From positions 62,001 through 126,000 of the forward strand of contig NZ_FSRA01000002.1 of assembly GCF_900129465.1 (NCBI RefSeq): a DNA stretch of 64,000 nucleotides. Reading direction: 5' to 3'. The position numbers and the translations under genes are program-made. Shown here one piece after another: positions 9,653 to 17,726 of the stretch; position 1 is the stretch's first letter; each line of letters opens with the position of its first letter. Source of the DNA: Chitinophaga niabensis (GTDB taxonomy: Bacteria; Bacteroidota; Bacteroidia; Chitinophagales; Chitinophagaceae). Below the pieces are notes generated by a model, which worked only from the letters and a program-made list of their open reading frames with translations, made no database searches and had not been told where the DNA came from.

Positions 9653-11380
9653 ATGCATTCCATGAAAAATATCATATTCCTCATCCTCTCCGTATTGCTG
9701 ATCACGGCATCCTGCAAACGGATACTGGATGAAACACCGCAGGGCGTTGTATCAGACAATGACCTGAACACACCGGAGAATGTAAACAAACTCGTGATCG
9801 CGGCTTATTCTTCTCTCGGCAATGATCATTATACTTCTCCCTACACCAGCCTCTGGCCCTATGGCAGTGTGCGTGGCGGAGATGCCTATAAAGGTGGCGA
9901 TGGCCCAGGCGATATTACAGAGTTCCACTTATTGGAAACATTCTCGCTCAACAGGGCAGACAATGGATTAACGGATGAACTCTGGTTCCGTTTATATGTA
10001 GGTATCGCACGCGCCAATGATGCGCTGCGCCGGGTGAATGCTATTGACGAAGCCGTTTTCCCTGATAAAAAGAAACGCCAGGGAGAGTTGCGCTTTCTGA
10101 GAGGGCACTTCTATTTCCTGTTAAAGATCCTCTTCAAATATGTTCCGTACATAGATGAAAATGCACCCAAGAACGTGTATGATACCATCTCTAATAAAAC
10201 TTATTCCAATGATGCCCTTTGGACCAAAATAGCAGACGACTTCCGTGCAGCTGTAGCCAACCTGCCGGAAACACAGCCTGAAGCAGGGCGTGCCAATCAA
10301 TTGTCTGCAAAAGCCTACCTGGCTAAAACACTGTTATACCAGGCTTATATACAGGACGAAACAAATAATGTGACCAGCATTAACACAGCACTGCTCACAG
10401 AAGCGAATAAGCTCTGCGATGATATTATCATCTCCGGTAAATACATTCCAAATGCAGATTATGGCAACAACTTCCTCACGCCTTTTGAGAACAGCAAAGA
10501 ATCTGTATTTGCTATTCAATATTCAAAAGATGATGGCACGCCGAAAGGCAGACTGGATTATGGCCATGCGCTGAACTACCCGATGAACACCGAGTTTGGC
10601 TGCTGCGGGTTCCATGTTCCCAGTCATGACCTGATCAATGCATTCAAAACGGATGCGAACGGCCTTCCCCTGTTTGATACTTATAATAATACAGATGTGG
10701 CAGAATCAGGTGATTATATGACCAGTTCTTTCGATCCCCGGCTGAGCCACACGGTAGCTATTCCGGGTAAGCCATTCAAATACAAAACGAACTTCATCTT
10801 TCTGCGTTCATGGGCACGTGCGCCGGAAGTATATGATGCATTTGCCAGCTTGAAAGAAGCAGTGGCACCGGATGATCCCTCCTTCCAGAAGATCCCGCCA
10901 TTTATGTCCAGCTCCAAGAACTGGGATGTGATCCGTTATGCAGATGTATTGTTATTCAAAGCAGAAGCACTGATAGAACTGGGCAGGCAGAATGAAGCAC
11001 TCACACTCATCAACGATCTGCGTACCCGTTCCGGAAACAGCACCGCCCGCCTGAAACAAGCAGATGGTACTCCCTCCGCTAATTACAAAATAGCTACTTA
11101 CCAGCCCGGCATTAATTGCACCTGGACGCAAGCTTTTGCAAGGCAGGCGCTCCGTTGGGAACGCCGGCTGGAATTTGCAACGGAAGGATATCATTTCTTT
11201 GATCTTGTGCGCTGGGGAATTGCAGCAGAATACATCAACAAATATTTTACGGTGGAAAAAACAAGGTCTGCCCACCTCAACGATGCCTTCTTTAAAAAGA
11301 ACAGGGACGAATACCTGCCGATACCTTTAAACCAGATCAATTACAGCCGCGGGCTTTATCAGCAAAATGCGGGATGGTGA
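9653..11380 (+). CDS. SusD/RagB-family glycan-binding lipoprotein (fructan locus)
   Basis: 575 aa. Lipobox ITASC puts the lipidated Cys at 21 (or 18 if translation starts at the second ATG, 9662). SusD signatures: KRILDETPQG after the lipobox, FRLYVGIARANDALRRV, the TPR-like segment GELRFLRGHFYFLLK, and the C-terminal RWERRLEFATEGYHFFDLVRWG followed by YLPIPLNQI. It caps the SusC barrel and binds oligosaccharide at the cell surface. Its start is 3 nt after the SusC stop. A 91-nt gap with short repeats separates it from GH32. The cognate pairing is clear; ligand identity is inferred from the locus. Confidence 0.94.
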   Translation: MHSMKNIIFLILSVLLITASCKRILDETPQGVVSDNDLNTPENVNKLVIAAYSSLGNDHYTSPYTSLWPYGSVRGGDAYKGGDGPGDITEFHLLETFSLNRADNGLTDELWFRLYVGIARANDALRRVNAIDEAVFPDKKKRQGELRFLRGHFYFLLKILFKYVPYIDENAPKNVYDTISNKTYSNDALWTKIADDFRAAVANLPETQPEAGRANQLSAKAYLAKTLLYQAYIQDETNNVTSINTALLTEANKLCDDIIISGKYIPNADYGNNFLTPFENSKESVFAIQYSKDDGTPKGRLDYGHALNYPMNTEFGCCGFHVPSHDLINAFKTDANGLPLFDTYNNTDVAESGDYMTSSFDPRLSHTVAIPGKPFKYKTNFIFLRSWARAPEVYDAFASLKEAVAPDDPSFQKIPPFMSSSKNWDVIRYADVLLFKAEALIELGRQNEALTLINDLRTRSGNSTARLKQADGTPSANYKIATYQPGINCTWTQAFARQALRWERRLEFATEGYHFFDLVRWGIAAEYINKYFTVEKTRSAHLNDAFFKKNRDEYLPIPLNQINYSRGLYQQNAGW

Positions 11381-11386
11381 TCCTTT

Positions 11387-11460
11387 CTATTAGCAAAAAT
11401 GAACACGCCGGTATTATTACTATCAGCAAAAATGCAAAACAATCACGCCGGTATTTATTA
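11387..11460 (+). repeat. Short imperfect direct repeat before the GH32 gene
   Basis: Two copies of a block with core AGCAAAAATG, spacer, then CACGCCGGTATT at about 11390-11417 and 11423-11456; the second carries eight extra bases in the spacer. A third partial match (TATCAGCAAAATGC) lies inside the last SusD codons at about 11357-11370, so the block looks like a duplicated SusD tail. No terminator-like stem is seen. Confidence 0.6.
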
Positions 11461-11471
11461 AATTGTACATC

Positions 11472-13121
11472 ATGAAGATCTTTTGGACAGCATTAGTATG
11501 CCTCTCAACATTTTTCCAAACTGCGCACGCGCAGGAATTCAGCACTGTATTCAAAGCCGCTCAAAAGTACCTGGTCCTGCCGGTAAAGAACGGGGCCGCC
11601 AAACACAATGTGGAACTCTGGATAGATGGAGAGAAGGAACGTTATCTCAACATAGAACTGGCAGAAGGAGAACCAGACTGGTTAGCCTACCTGGATATCA
11701 GCGCCTGGAAAGGCCAGGACATTGAATTCCGCATAGATAAATGGAAAGGGAATTTTACTGTAAAACAAAGCGATGAAGACAAAAACGCCCTCCCCCTCTA
11801 CAAAGAAAAACTGCGCGGTCAGTTTCATTTCTCTCCCAAACGCGGCTGGACGAATGATCCAAACGGCATGGTCTATTTCAACGGGGAATACCATCTCTTC
11901 TTCCAACATAATCCATACGGCAGGGAATGGGGAAATATGACCTGGGGCCATGCCGTAAGTAAAGACATGCTGCACTGGAAAGAAATAGGCGATGCCCTCC
12001 ATCCTGATAAATTCGGCACCATGTTCAGCGGCAGTGCCGTTGTAGACAGCTTCAACACCAGCGGCCTGGGCAAAGGCGCCATGGTAATGTTCTTCACAGG
12101 TGCAGGCTCCTGGGGCCAGGGCCTTGCCTGGAGCAACGATGGCAGAACATTTAAAAAGCTGGACCGCACAGTTGTACACCGCATCAATAAAGATAACCGC
12201 GATCCCAAAGTGATCTGGCATGAGCCCACCAAAAAATGGGTAATGGTATTATATGTGGAAAGAGAGAAAGAACAGCACAGCATGCAATTCCTCACTTCTC
12301 CCGATCTGAAGAACTGGACAAAATCCAGCGTTGTCCCCGGCGGTATCGGCAACGACCGTTACCTCTTTGAATGCCCGGAGTTCTTTGAACTCCCGGTAGA
12401 AGGCCATCCCTCGGAAAAGAAATGGATCCTCATCGCAGCCAATAGCGAGTACGCCATCGGCACATTCGATGGCATCACTTTCAAACCGGAAATAGAAAGA
12501 CTAAATGGCCAGCATGGCAGAGACTTCTATGCCTCCCAGACCTTTAACAACGAACCCAAAGGCAGACGTATAGAGATTGGCTGGTGGAGAACACATACCA
12601 ATAAAGAGGACATGAACTTTAACCAGGCCATGAGCATCCCCCTGGAATTAAAGCTGGTAAGGACTGCCCAGGGCCTTAGGCTAACCCGCACACCGGTAAA
12701 GGAACTGGAAAGTATCCGGGAGAAAACCCTCACTGTTAAACCAACACGACTGAAAGAAGGCGGTGCAAATCCACTCTCCGGCATCCATGCGGAACTACTG
12801 GAAATAAGGACTACCATTGAACCCGGAAAAGCCAAAGAAATAACACTGGATATTCACGGCCTCCCGGTAGTGTACGATGTAAGCAAACAGCAGTTACAGA
12901 TCAATGGCGTAAATGCCAATGCCCCATTAGTGAATGGCAAACTTGATCTGATCTTATATGTAGACCGTATAGGAGTAGAATTATTCACCGCGGATGGATT
13001 GTTGTTCATGCCGGTGAATGTGAACATTGATACCAGTAAGCAAACATTGTCCCTGTCTGTAAAAGGCGGCGATGCGCAGTTAAAGAAAATGACAGTATAC
13101 GCATTGAAAAGCACCTGGTAA
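11472..13121 (+). CDS. Glycoside hydrolase family 32 (fructanase/invertase type), secreted
   Basis: 549 aa. Signal peptide ending AHAQ (about residue 20). A beta-sandwich-like N-terminal segment of about 90 aa precedes the five-bladed propeller. Catalytic triad intact: nucleophile D129 in WTNDPNG, transition-state stabiliser D244 in RDPKVIW, acid/base E300 in ECPEFF. Supporting motifs are FFQHNP, WGHAVS and FSGSAV. GH32 enzymes hydrolyse beta-fructosidic bonds in sucrose, inulin or levan; exo or endo mode cannot be told from the sequence. ATG 11472 was chosen over TTG 11463. It is the only glycosidase of this locus, so substrates are probably short fructans or sucrose. Followed by a strong hairpin at 13150. 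Confidence 0.95.
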   Translation: MKIFWTALVCLSTFFQTAHAQEFSTVFKAAQKYLVLPVKNGAAKHNVELWIDGEKERYLNIELAEGEPDWLAYLDISAWKGQDIEFRIDKWKGNFTVKQSDEDKNALPLYKEKLRGQFHFSPKRGWTNDPNGMVYFNGEYHLFFQHNPYGREWGNMTWGHAVSKDMLHWKEIGDALHPDKFGTMFSGSAVVDSFNTSGLGKGAMVMFFTGAGSWGQGLAWSNDGRTFKKLDRTVVHRINKDNRDPKVIWHEPTKKWVMVLYVEREKEQHSMQFLTSPDLKNWTKSSVVPGGIGNDRYLFECPEFFELPVEGHPSEKKWILIAANSEYAIGTFDGITFKPEIERLNGQHGRDFYASQTFNNEPKGRRIEIGWWRTHTNKEDMNFNQAMSIPLELKLVRTAQGLRLTRTPVKELESIREKTLTVKPTRLKEGGANPLSGIHAELLEIRTTIEPGKAKEITLDIHGLPVVYDVSKQQLQINGVNANAPLVNGKLDLILYVDRIGVELFTADGLLFMPVNVNIDTSKQTLSLSVKGGDAQLKKMTVYALKSTW

Positions 13122-13149
13122 AAGAGCCATTCGCAGCAACACCCGAAGC

Positions 13150-13193
13150 ATAAAATATCCGGAAGCGCCATTCCACGCTTCCGGATATTTTAT
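13150..13193 (+). terminator. Perfect 18-bp hairpin closing the fructan operon
   Basis: Left arm 13150-13167 (ATAAAATATCCGGAAGCG), 8-nt loop, right arm 13176-13193, a perfect complement. The 3' arm ends in ATATTTTAT, a T-rich run on the plus strand. Placed 28 nt after the GH32 stop, it is most likely the operon terminator. Confidence 0.8.
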
Positions 13194-13325
13194 GAAGTTC
13201 GGACTGGAATATTACCAGATAGATGCAAAAAGCGATACATGTTTGCAACGGACCTGGCGCTGATATTTATGCAGATCACGCAACGAAAGAAGGAGGAGTA
13301 AATTACCATCAGCTGCCAGGTGATA

Positions 13326-13517
13326 AAAAGTATTACATTAAGTTTCCTGAGCAAGGTAAATCACTTTCCAGATCAAAAAGCATATTAAAGCAGGTTCGGG
13401 ATCAGAGGGTAAACCGCAGCAAGCCTACAGATTAGAAAGTATTACACTAAGTTTCCTGACTAAAAGGTAAACCCCTTTCCAGATCAGAAAAGCAGGTTTC
13501 CGAATCAAAGAACATTG
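13326..13517. repeat. Degenerate direct repeat of about 80 bp in a gene-free stretch
   Basis: The 330 bp between the terminator and the siderophore-interacting gene hold no convincing gene but contain two copies, about 13326-13408 and 13436-13517. Shared blocks in order: AAAGTATTACA(T/C)TAAGTTTCCTGA, GGTAAA, CTTTCCAGATCA, AAAGCAGGTT, GAATCA/GGATCA. Copy 2 lacks about 13 bp. The spacing is about 110 bp. Origin and function are unknown. Confidence 0.65.
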
Positions 13518-13527
13518 GTGTTCACAC

Positions 13528-14187
13528 CTAAAGCCCTTTCTTCCCCGGTATCCAGTAAGCCTTCGTGATGATCTGGCTACTATTGACACCTCTTTCCTTT
13601 AACAACTTCCGGAACGATTGTATAGACTCCCCATTCCCTGTAAGTACATAAGCAGCCTTTTCTTTAACCACTGCAAAAGCATTATCACCTTTACGCACAA
13701 CATCCACCTGCATCCCCAACTTCTCCGGCACCCGGAAATTAGCTTCATCCAATTCGAGGATACCCGTACAAGGCACTTCCTGCATAATCGCTTTAAGTGT
13801 GCCAATAGAAGATTCATCCCCAAAGAAGAAATTCTCCACGCCTTCCCGATATAGCTTCCTACCCCTGGGGATCACCATCTTTGTTGTATCTCCCACTTGC
13901 AAACCATCTGCAAAAGCGCTTCCCGGTCCATTTCCGTGAATATGAAAAATGATCTCACAGGTATCCTTTGTAAATATAACAGGTGTATAATCCCTGTGAT
14001 CCAATGCGCTCACCCTGAAGGTGACTGCATACCCTGCATCAAAATCCGCCCTGGACAGATCTCCCGTAAAACAAACGCGTTTCACTTCCGGGCTTAGGTA
14101 TTCCACCTGTGTAACTGTTACCGTCAGGAACTTAGACGCCATCAGGCTCTCCACTGCATCTCCCATCCATTTAGGCATTCTTGGCAT
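13528..14187 (-). CDS. Siderophore-interacting FAD-binding protein (SIP family)
   Basis: 219 aa, cytosolic flavoprotein. N-terminal FAD-binding domain about 18-115 with the R-x-Y-T flavin motif at 65-68 (HRDYTPVIF). C-terminal domain about 116-219 with FFFGDESSIGTLKAI in the nucleotide-binding position and the family's characteristic end KAYWIPGKKG. Such proteins reduce ferric siderophores with NAD(P)H to release iron in the cytosol. Length is slightly short for the family (about 240-270 aa). No siderophore receptor is nearby; the AraC gene 72 nt upstream in the same direction may regulate it. Function is inferred from the family. Confidence 0.82.
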   Translation of the reverse strand: MPRMPKWMGDAVESLMASKFLTVTVTQVEYLSPEVKRVCFTGDLSRADFDAGYAVTFRVSALDHRDYTPVIFTKDTCEIIFHIHGNGPGSAFADGLQVGDTTKMVIPRGRKLYREGVENFFFGDESSIGTLKAIMQEVPCTGILELDEANFRVPEKLGMQVDVVRKGDNAFAVVKEKAAYVLTGNGESIQSFRKLLKERGVNSSQIITKAYWIPGKKGL

Positions 14188-14259
14188 ATAGCTAATTTAG
14201 CTGCAAAGCACGCGAGAAATGAAAGACATAGCAATAGCGGAATAAAAGGAAAGATTGGA

Positions 14260-15099
14260 CTATTTGCGGTAATTCTTCCGGAAAGCCAGCGGAGGCATTC
14301 CTTCCGAACGATTAAAGACCCTGCTGAAATAAGTATGATCTTCAAAACCCAGATCATCTGCGATCTGTTTAACAGTATTGTTTGTATAGAACAACAACCG
14401 CTTCGCCTCCATCATGATCTCCTCCTGGATCCAGTGGCTCACCGGAAGACCGGTAGTTAACTTCACCGCTTCGTTTAAATAAGAGGGGGATATATTTAAT
14501 GCCTCCGCATAAGCAGAAGGCCGTTTCATTTCTCTGAAGTTACCTTTCAGCAAACCTTTAAACTGGCGGGTGATAATGGTTGTTCTGGAATGCGCATCAT
14601 CCCTGCTTTCTTCCGCAGCCGAAAAGATGCCCGCGAACAAACCGATCACTACATCCGTCATGGAACGCGTCACCAGTAACTGATCGGGCTCCTGGCATAA
14701 TCCCCTGAGTACAAAGAAACAGGTCTCCAGCCTCTCTGCCGCTGCCAGGGAAATGTTCAGCAGACCGCTGCGCTCTTCAAAAACAGTACGGAACTGCTCC
14801 TGAACTAAAGCCCCGTCTACCGCCAGGAACCAGGCCAGGGTATCTTTCATGGAAATACCATAATGCACCTGTCCCGGAAGGATGCAGAAAACGCCTCTTC
14901 CACTGGCTTCCACTTCTTTAAAATCTATGATCATATGGGTATGCCCTTTCTTATGGAAAAGGAAAATATAGTGATCATCCCGGTGTATATGATTGATGAA
15001 TGATGTTTCTTCTTCTCCCACTTCTGTCAACTGCTTCACTTCAATACCTAATGTATTGTTCCCAAGTGAATGAAGGGGTATCTTATTTCTTTTAGACAT
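14260..15099 (-). CDS. AraC-family transcriptional regulator
   Basis: 279 aa from ATG 15099 (MSKRNKIPLHSLGNN). The longer open frame from 15174 would add a hydrophobic leader unlike an AraC protein. N-terminal cupin-like half with HIHRDDHYIFLFHKKGH and CILPGQVHYG. C-terminal double HTH about 180-279, ending TVKQIADDLGFEDHTYFSRV and then GMPPLAFRKNYRK. A CAAATATA at 15116-15123, which is TATATTTG read on the minus strand, is a good -7 element for this gene, but no -33 is seen. It probably controls the siderophore-interacting gene downstream; the effector is unknown. Confidence 0.88.
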   Translation of the reverse strand: MSKRNKIPLHSLGNNTLGIEVKQLTEVGEEETSFINHIHRDDHYIFLFHKKGHTHMIIDFKEVEASGRGVFCILPGQVHYGISMKDTLAWFLAVDGALVQEQFRTVFEERSGLLNISLAAAERLETCFFVLRGLCQEPDQLLVTRSMTDVVIGLFAGIFSAAEESRDDAHSRTTIITRQFKGLLKGNFREMKRPSAYAEALNISPSYLNEAVKLTTGLPVSHWIQEEIMMEAKRLLFYTNNTVKQIADDLGFEDHTYFSRVFNRSEGMPPLAFRKNYRK

Positions 15100-15174
15100 A
15101 TAGCTGGCGTTGGAACAAATATAATTTATTAGCAGGAAGCTAATCCCTATAATCATTTTTAATACATTTGTCAC

Positions 15175-15194
15175 TACATACCAATTAGTACTTT
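15175..15194 (+). promoter_or_regulatory. TetR operator-like site abutting the tetR start codon
   Basis: TACATACCAATTAGTACTTT matches the centre of the perfect palindrome at 15905-15932 in 15 of 20 positions, in register, and ends at the base before the TetR ATG. It suggests autorepression. The left half (ACATACC) is intact and the right half degenerate. Confidence 0.6.
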
Positions 15195-15782
15195 ATGTCC
15201 AAAGCCGCTGCAACCCGGTTAACAATCCTGCAAAAAGCATTTGAGCTGGTCTATGCAAATGGCTACCAGGCCACGAGTATAGACGACATCCTTATAAAAA
15301 CAGCAGTTACCAAAGGGGCTTTCTTTTATCATTTTAAAAATAAGGATGATATGGGGCTGGCCATGATACAAGAGGTGATGCACCCGGCCATGTATGCCGC
15401 CATGGTATTGCCACTCACTAAAGCGGAAAATCCGGTGCAGGAAATATATAAGATGATGAAGGGCCTGCTGGTAGAGAACCCGCACCTGATCCCCAAATAC
15501 GGTTGCCCTGCTATTAACCTGATAGAAGAAATGTCTCCCCTGAACAGCACTTTCAATAAAGCACTTTCAAAGCTGGCCACACAATGGCAGGAAGCCATTG
15601 AACTGACTATAAAGAACGGAAAGGCCACAGGCAAGATAAGAAAGGACGTGAATGCTACACAAACTGCTTTCTTCATTATGTCCGGCTACGGCGGTATCCG
15701 CAACCTCGGAAAGCTTTACGGGAAGGACAGTTACACTGTATATCTGAAAGAACTGAAACGGTACCTTGCCAGTCTTCAATAA
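15195..15782 (+). CDS. TetR/AcrR-family repressor
   Basis: 195 aa. N-terminal TetR HTH about 8-55 (ILQKAFELVYANGYQATSID, then TKGAFFYHFKNKDDM). The C-terminal ligand-binding domain is helical and less conserved, ending YLKELKRYLASLQ. Operator-like sites sit against its own start codon and before the downstream 4-TM gene, so it probably represses both itself and the 15948-16714 pair. The effector is unknown. Divergent from the AraC gene, sharing 95 bp of upstream DNA. Confidence 0.9.
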   Translation: MSKAAATRLTILQKAFELVYANGYQATSIDDILIKTAVTKGAFFYHFKNKDDMGLAMIQEVMHPAMYAAMVLPLTKAENPVQEIYKMMKGLLVENPHLIPKYGCPAINLIEEMSPLNSTFNKALSKLATQWQEAIELTIKNGKATGKIRKDVNATQTAFFIMSGYGGIRNLGKLYGKDSYTVYLKELKRYLASLQ

Positions 15783-15904
15783 GCATTGAAGCATAACTCA
15801 CCGCCTAAATAAAAATTGAAAGCACACCCTCCCAGCAACAGCACGATCACTTCCCTCCTCCAATAAAAATTCTCCCACTTTATCTCCTTCAATAATTTTT
15901 TTCC

Positions 15905-15932
15905 CTAAAACATACCAATCGGTATGTTTTAG
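15905..15932 (+). promoter_or_regulatory. Perfect 28-bp palindrome, probable TetR operator
   Basis: Arms CTAAAACATACC and GGTATGTTTTAG flank AATC. It overlaps the promoter of the 4-TM gene: a TATATTTG -7 element follows at 15936-15943, five bases before the ATG at 15948. Perfect symmetry and the related site at tetR point to the adjacent TetR protein. Confidence 0.75.
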
Positions 15933-15947
15933 ATATATATTTGCAGC

Positions 15948-16403
15948 ATGTACCAGATATTACTGCACTTACATTCTTTATTCCGCTGGTTAGTGCTGAT
16001 CAGCCTTGTGCTTTCTATTTACCGTGCCTGGAGCGGGTATACGGGAAATAAACCATTTACCCGAACGGATAATTCTATCCGTCACTGGACAGCTACTATT
16101 GCACATATTCAATTAATACTGGGGTTTATATTATATTTTAAAAGCCCTTTTACAGGTGCTCCGTTGGAACATACGTTGCAAAGCATGGAACTCAGCTTCT
16201 TCAGCATCATCCACATCAGCCTGATGATCGTTGCCATTGTGCTTATTACTATTGGCTCCGGCTTATCCAAACGAAAACCTTTCAGCAAACAGAAATTCCG
16301 CACCATGCTGATCTGGTTCTCCATCGCCCTATTCATCATCCTCATTGCTATCCCCTGGCCATTTTCACCTTTTTCTCACAGACCATATTTCAGATCATTC
16401 TAA
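15948..16403 (+). CDS. Small four-TM membrane protein, possible haem-binding cytochrome b-like
   Basis: 151 aa with four hydrophobic helices (about 1-23, 47-65, 83-103, 119-138). Ends IPWPF...RPYFRSF. A paralogue of 155 aa is encoded at 36470-36937. They share LHS(x)xRW at the N-terminus, a Gln-x-x-x-Gly-(x)2-L helix ending in SP, a His in the third helix (IIHISLM versus LRHPLSM), KFRT before helix four, and the IPWP...RPxFR end. The two conserved membrane His residues could be haem ligands, which is inference. Three nt before the DUF3817 gene, so co-transcribed, and under the TetR palindrome. Confidence 0.75.
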   Translation: MYQILLHLHSLFRWLVLISLVLSIYRAWSGYTGNKPFTRTDNSIRHWTATIAHIQLILGFILYFKSPFTGAPLEHTLQSMELSFFSIIHISLMIVAIVLITIGSGLSKRKPFSKQKFRTMLIWFSIALFIILIAIPWPFSPFSHRPYFRSF

Positions 16404-16405
16404 TC

Positions 16406-16714
16406 ATGTACCAACTGCTTAAAACCAATATCGGAAGATTACGGATCATCGGATTCCTGGAAGGTATGTCCCTTTTGCTCCTGCTGTTTGTGGCCATGCC
16501 TTTGAAGTATATCTACCATTACCCTGCCGCCACCAGCATCATGGGTGGTATCCATGGCGCCCTGTTCCTGCTGTTTATCTTTAACACCCTGAGTGTAGGT
16601 GTAGAACAGGAATGGAAGTTCAAACACACTACCTGGAAGGTTTTACTGGCCTGCATGATCCCGTTTGGCACCTTTTATATAGATAAAAAGATTTTAAGAA
16701 TTTGTAAACAATAG
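16406..16714 (+). CDS. DUF3817-family integral membrane protein
   Basis: 102 aa. The family pattern is clear: RLRIIGFLEGMSLLLLLFVAMPLKY, then a second helix beginning GGIHGALFLLFIF, and a third ending CMIPFGTFYIDKKI. Three TM helices. Function of the family is unknown. Begins two nt after the preceding stop, hence the same operon as the 4-TM protein. Confidence 0.85.
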   Translation: MYQLLKTNIGRLRIIGFLEGMSLLLLLFVAMPLKYIYHYPAATSIMGGIHGALFLLFIFNTLSVGVEQEWKFKHTTWKVLLACMIPFGTFYIDKKILRICKQ

Positions 16715-16754
16715 TTTAGTATATTTATACAAATCTTTAAAACTATTTGTTTGT

Positions 16755-17726
16755 ATGCAGCATCAAAACAGGCGGAACTTCCTGCAAAGTATTGCATTGG
16801 GCAGTCTTGCGCTTACGCCGCTCAACCAACTGGCCGCCATGCCAGTGCAACGTAAGGCTAAGATCAGGTTTGGCATCTGCACAGATGTACACCAGGATAT
16901 TATGCACGATGGAGAGGCGCGTTTGAAAACCTTTATAGATGACATGAAAACGCAACAGGTGGATTTCATTATCCAACTGGGAGATTTCTGCCGCCCTTAT
17001 GAAAAGAACCTTCCTTTCCTGAATATATGGAACAGCTTTCCTGGCCCTAAATACCATGTAATAGGCAATCATGATAATGATGGCGGGTTCACACACGAAC
17101 AGGTGATAGCTTACTGGAAAGCAAACGGCGCTTACTATTCATTTGATCAAAATGGTTATCACTTTGTGATATTGAACGGGAACGAAAAGAATCCTTCTAA
17201 AGACAGACCTCCCGGGTATGCCCGCTACATTGGTATTGAACAGCAGGACTGGCTGGAGAAAGACCTTGCAACCACTACTCTGCCAACGATTGTCTGCTGC
17301 CATCAGGGTTTGGATAATGATATGGGAGGTATAGAAAATGCCACACAGATAAGACTGATCTTAGAACGCGCGAAGAAAGTTCAACTGGTGTTCAGCGGCC
17401 ACCATCACCTGGATTATGTAAATGAGATCAATGGTATCTTTTATGTGCAGATCAACAGCATGTCCTACCAATGGCTGGGAGATGATTATGCGCGTGTACG
17501 CTATAGCAGGGAAGTAGATGAAAAATATCCCTGGATAAAATATACCGTGCCTTACAAAGACCCAATCTATACCATCGCGGAAATAGATCACCGTGGCAAC
17601 TTTTATCTTAAAGGCTCCAGCACTTCATTTGTTGGGCCATCCCCAAAAGAATTGGGGATGACCAAACATGATATGCCTTATGAAATAGTGCCTTATATTT
17701 CTGAGCGTAAGTTTAAATTAGTCTAA
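16755..17726 (+). CDS. Calcineurin-like metallophosphoesterase, Tat-exported
   Basis: 323 aa. Tat-type leader NRRNFLQ at residues 5-11 with a hydrophobic stretch to about 28 (AAMP), so it probably acts folded in the periplasm. Metallophosphoesterase motifs in order: D44-x-H46 (TDVHQD), G76-D77 (LGDF), GNHD at 104-107, H in VCCHQG, and GHHH near residue 216. All binuclear-metal ligands are present. Substrate unknown; it could be a nucleotide or phosphodiester. Its 3' end overlaps the convergent GH106 gene by 9 bp. Confidence 0.9.
   Translation: MQHQNRRNFLQSIALGSLALTPLNQLAAMPVQRKAKIRFGICTDVHQDIMHDGEARLKTFIDDMKTQQVDFIIQLGDFCRPYEKNLPFLNIWNSFPGPKYHVIGNHDNDGGFTHEQVIAYWKANGAYYSFDQNGYHFVILNGNEKNPSKDRPPGYARYIGIEQQDWLEKDLATTTLPTIVCCHQGLDNDMGGIENATQIRLILERAKKVQLVFSGHHHLDYVNEINGIFYVQINSMSYQWLGDDYARVRYSREVDEKYPWIKYTVPYKDPIYTIAEIDHRGNFYLKGSSTSFVGPSPKELGMTKHDMPYEIVPYISERKFKLV

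Noticed and set aside
11682..12352. Two long minus-strand frames within GH32
   Set aside because: Fully inside a gene with an intact catalytic triad; no recognisable domain.
13223..13435. 70-codon plus-strand frame after the fructan terminator
   Set aside because: No start context, no domain, and it runs through one copy of the degenerate repeat; judged non-coding.
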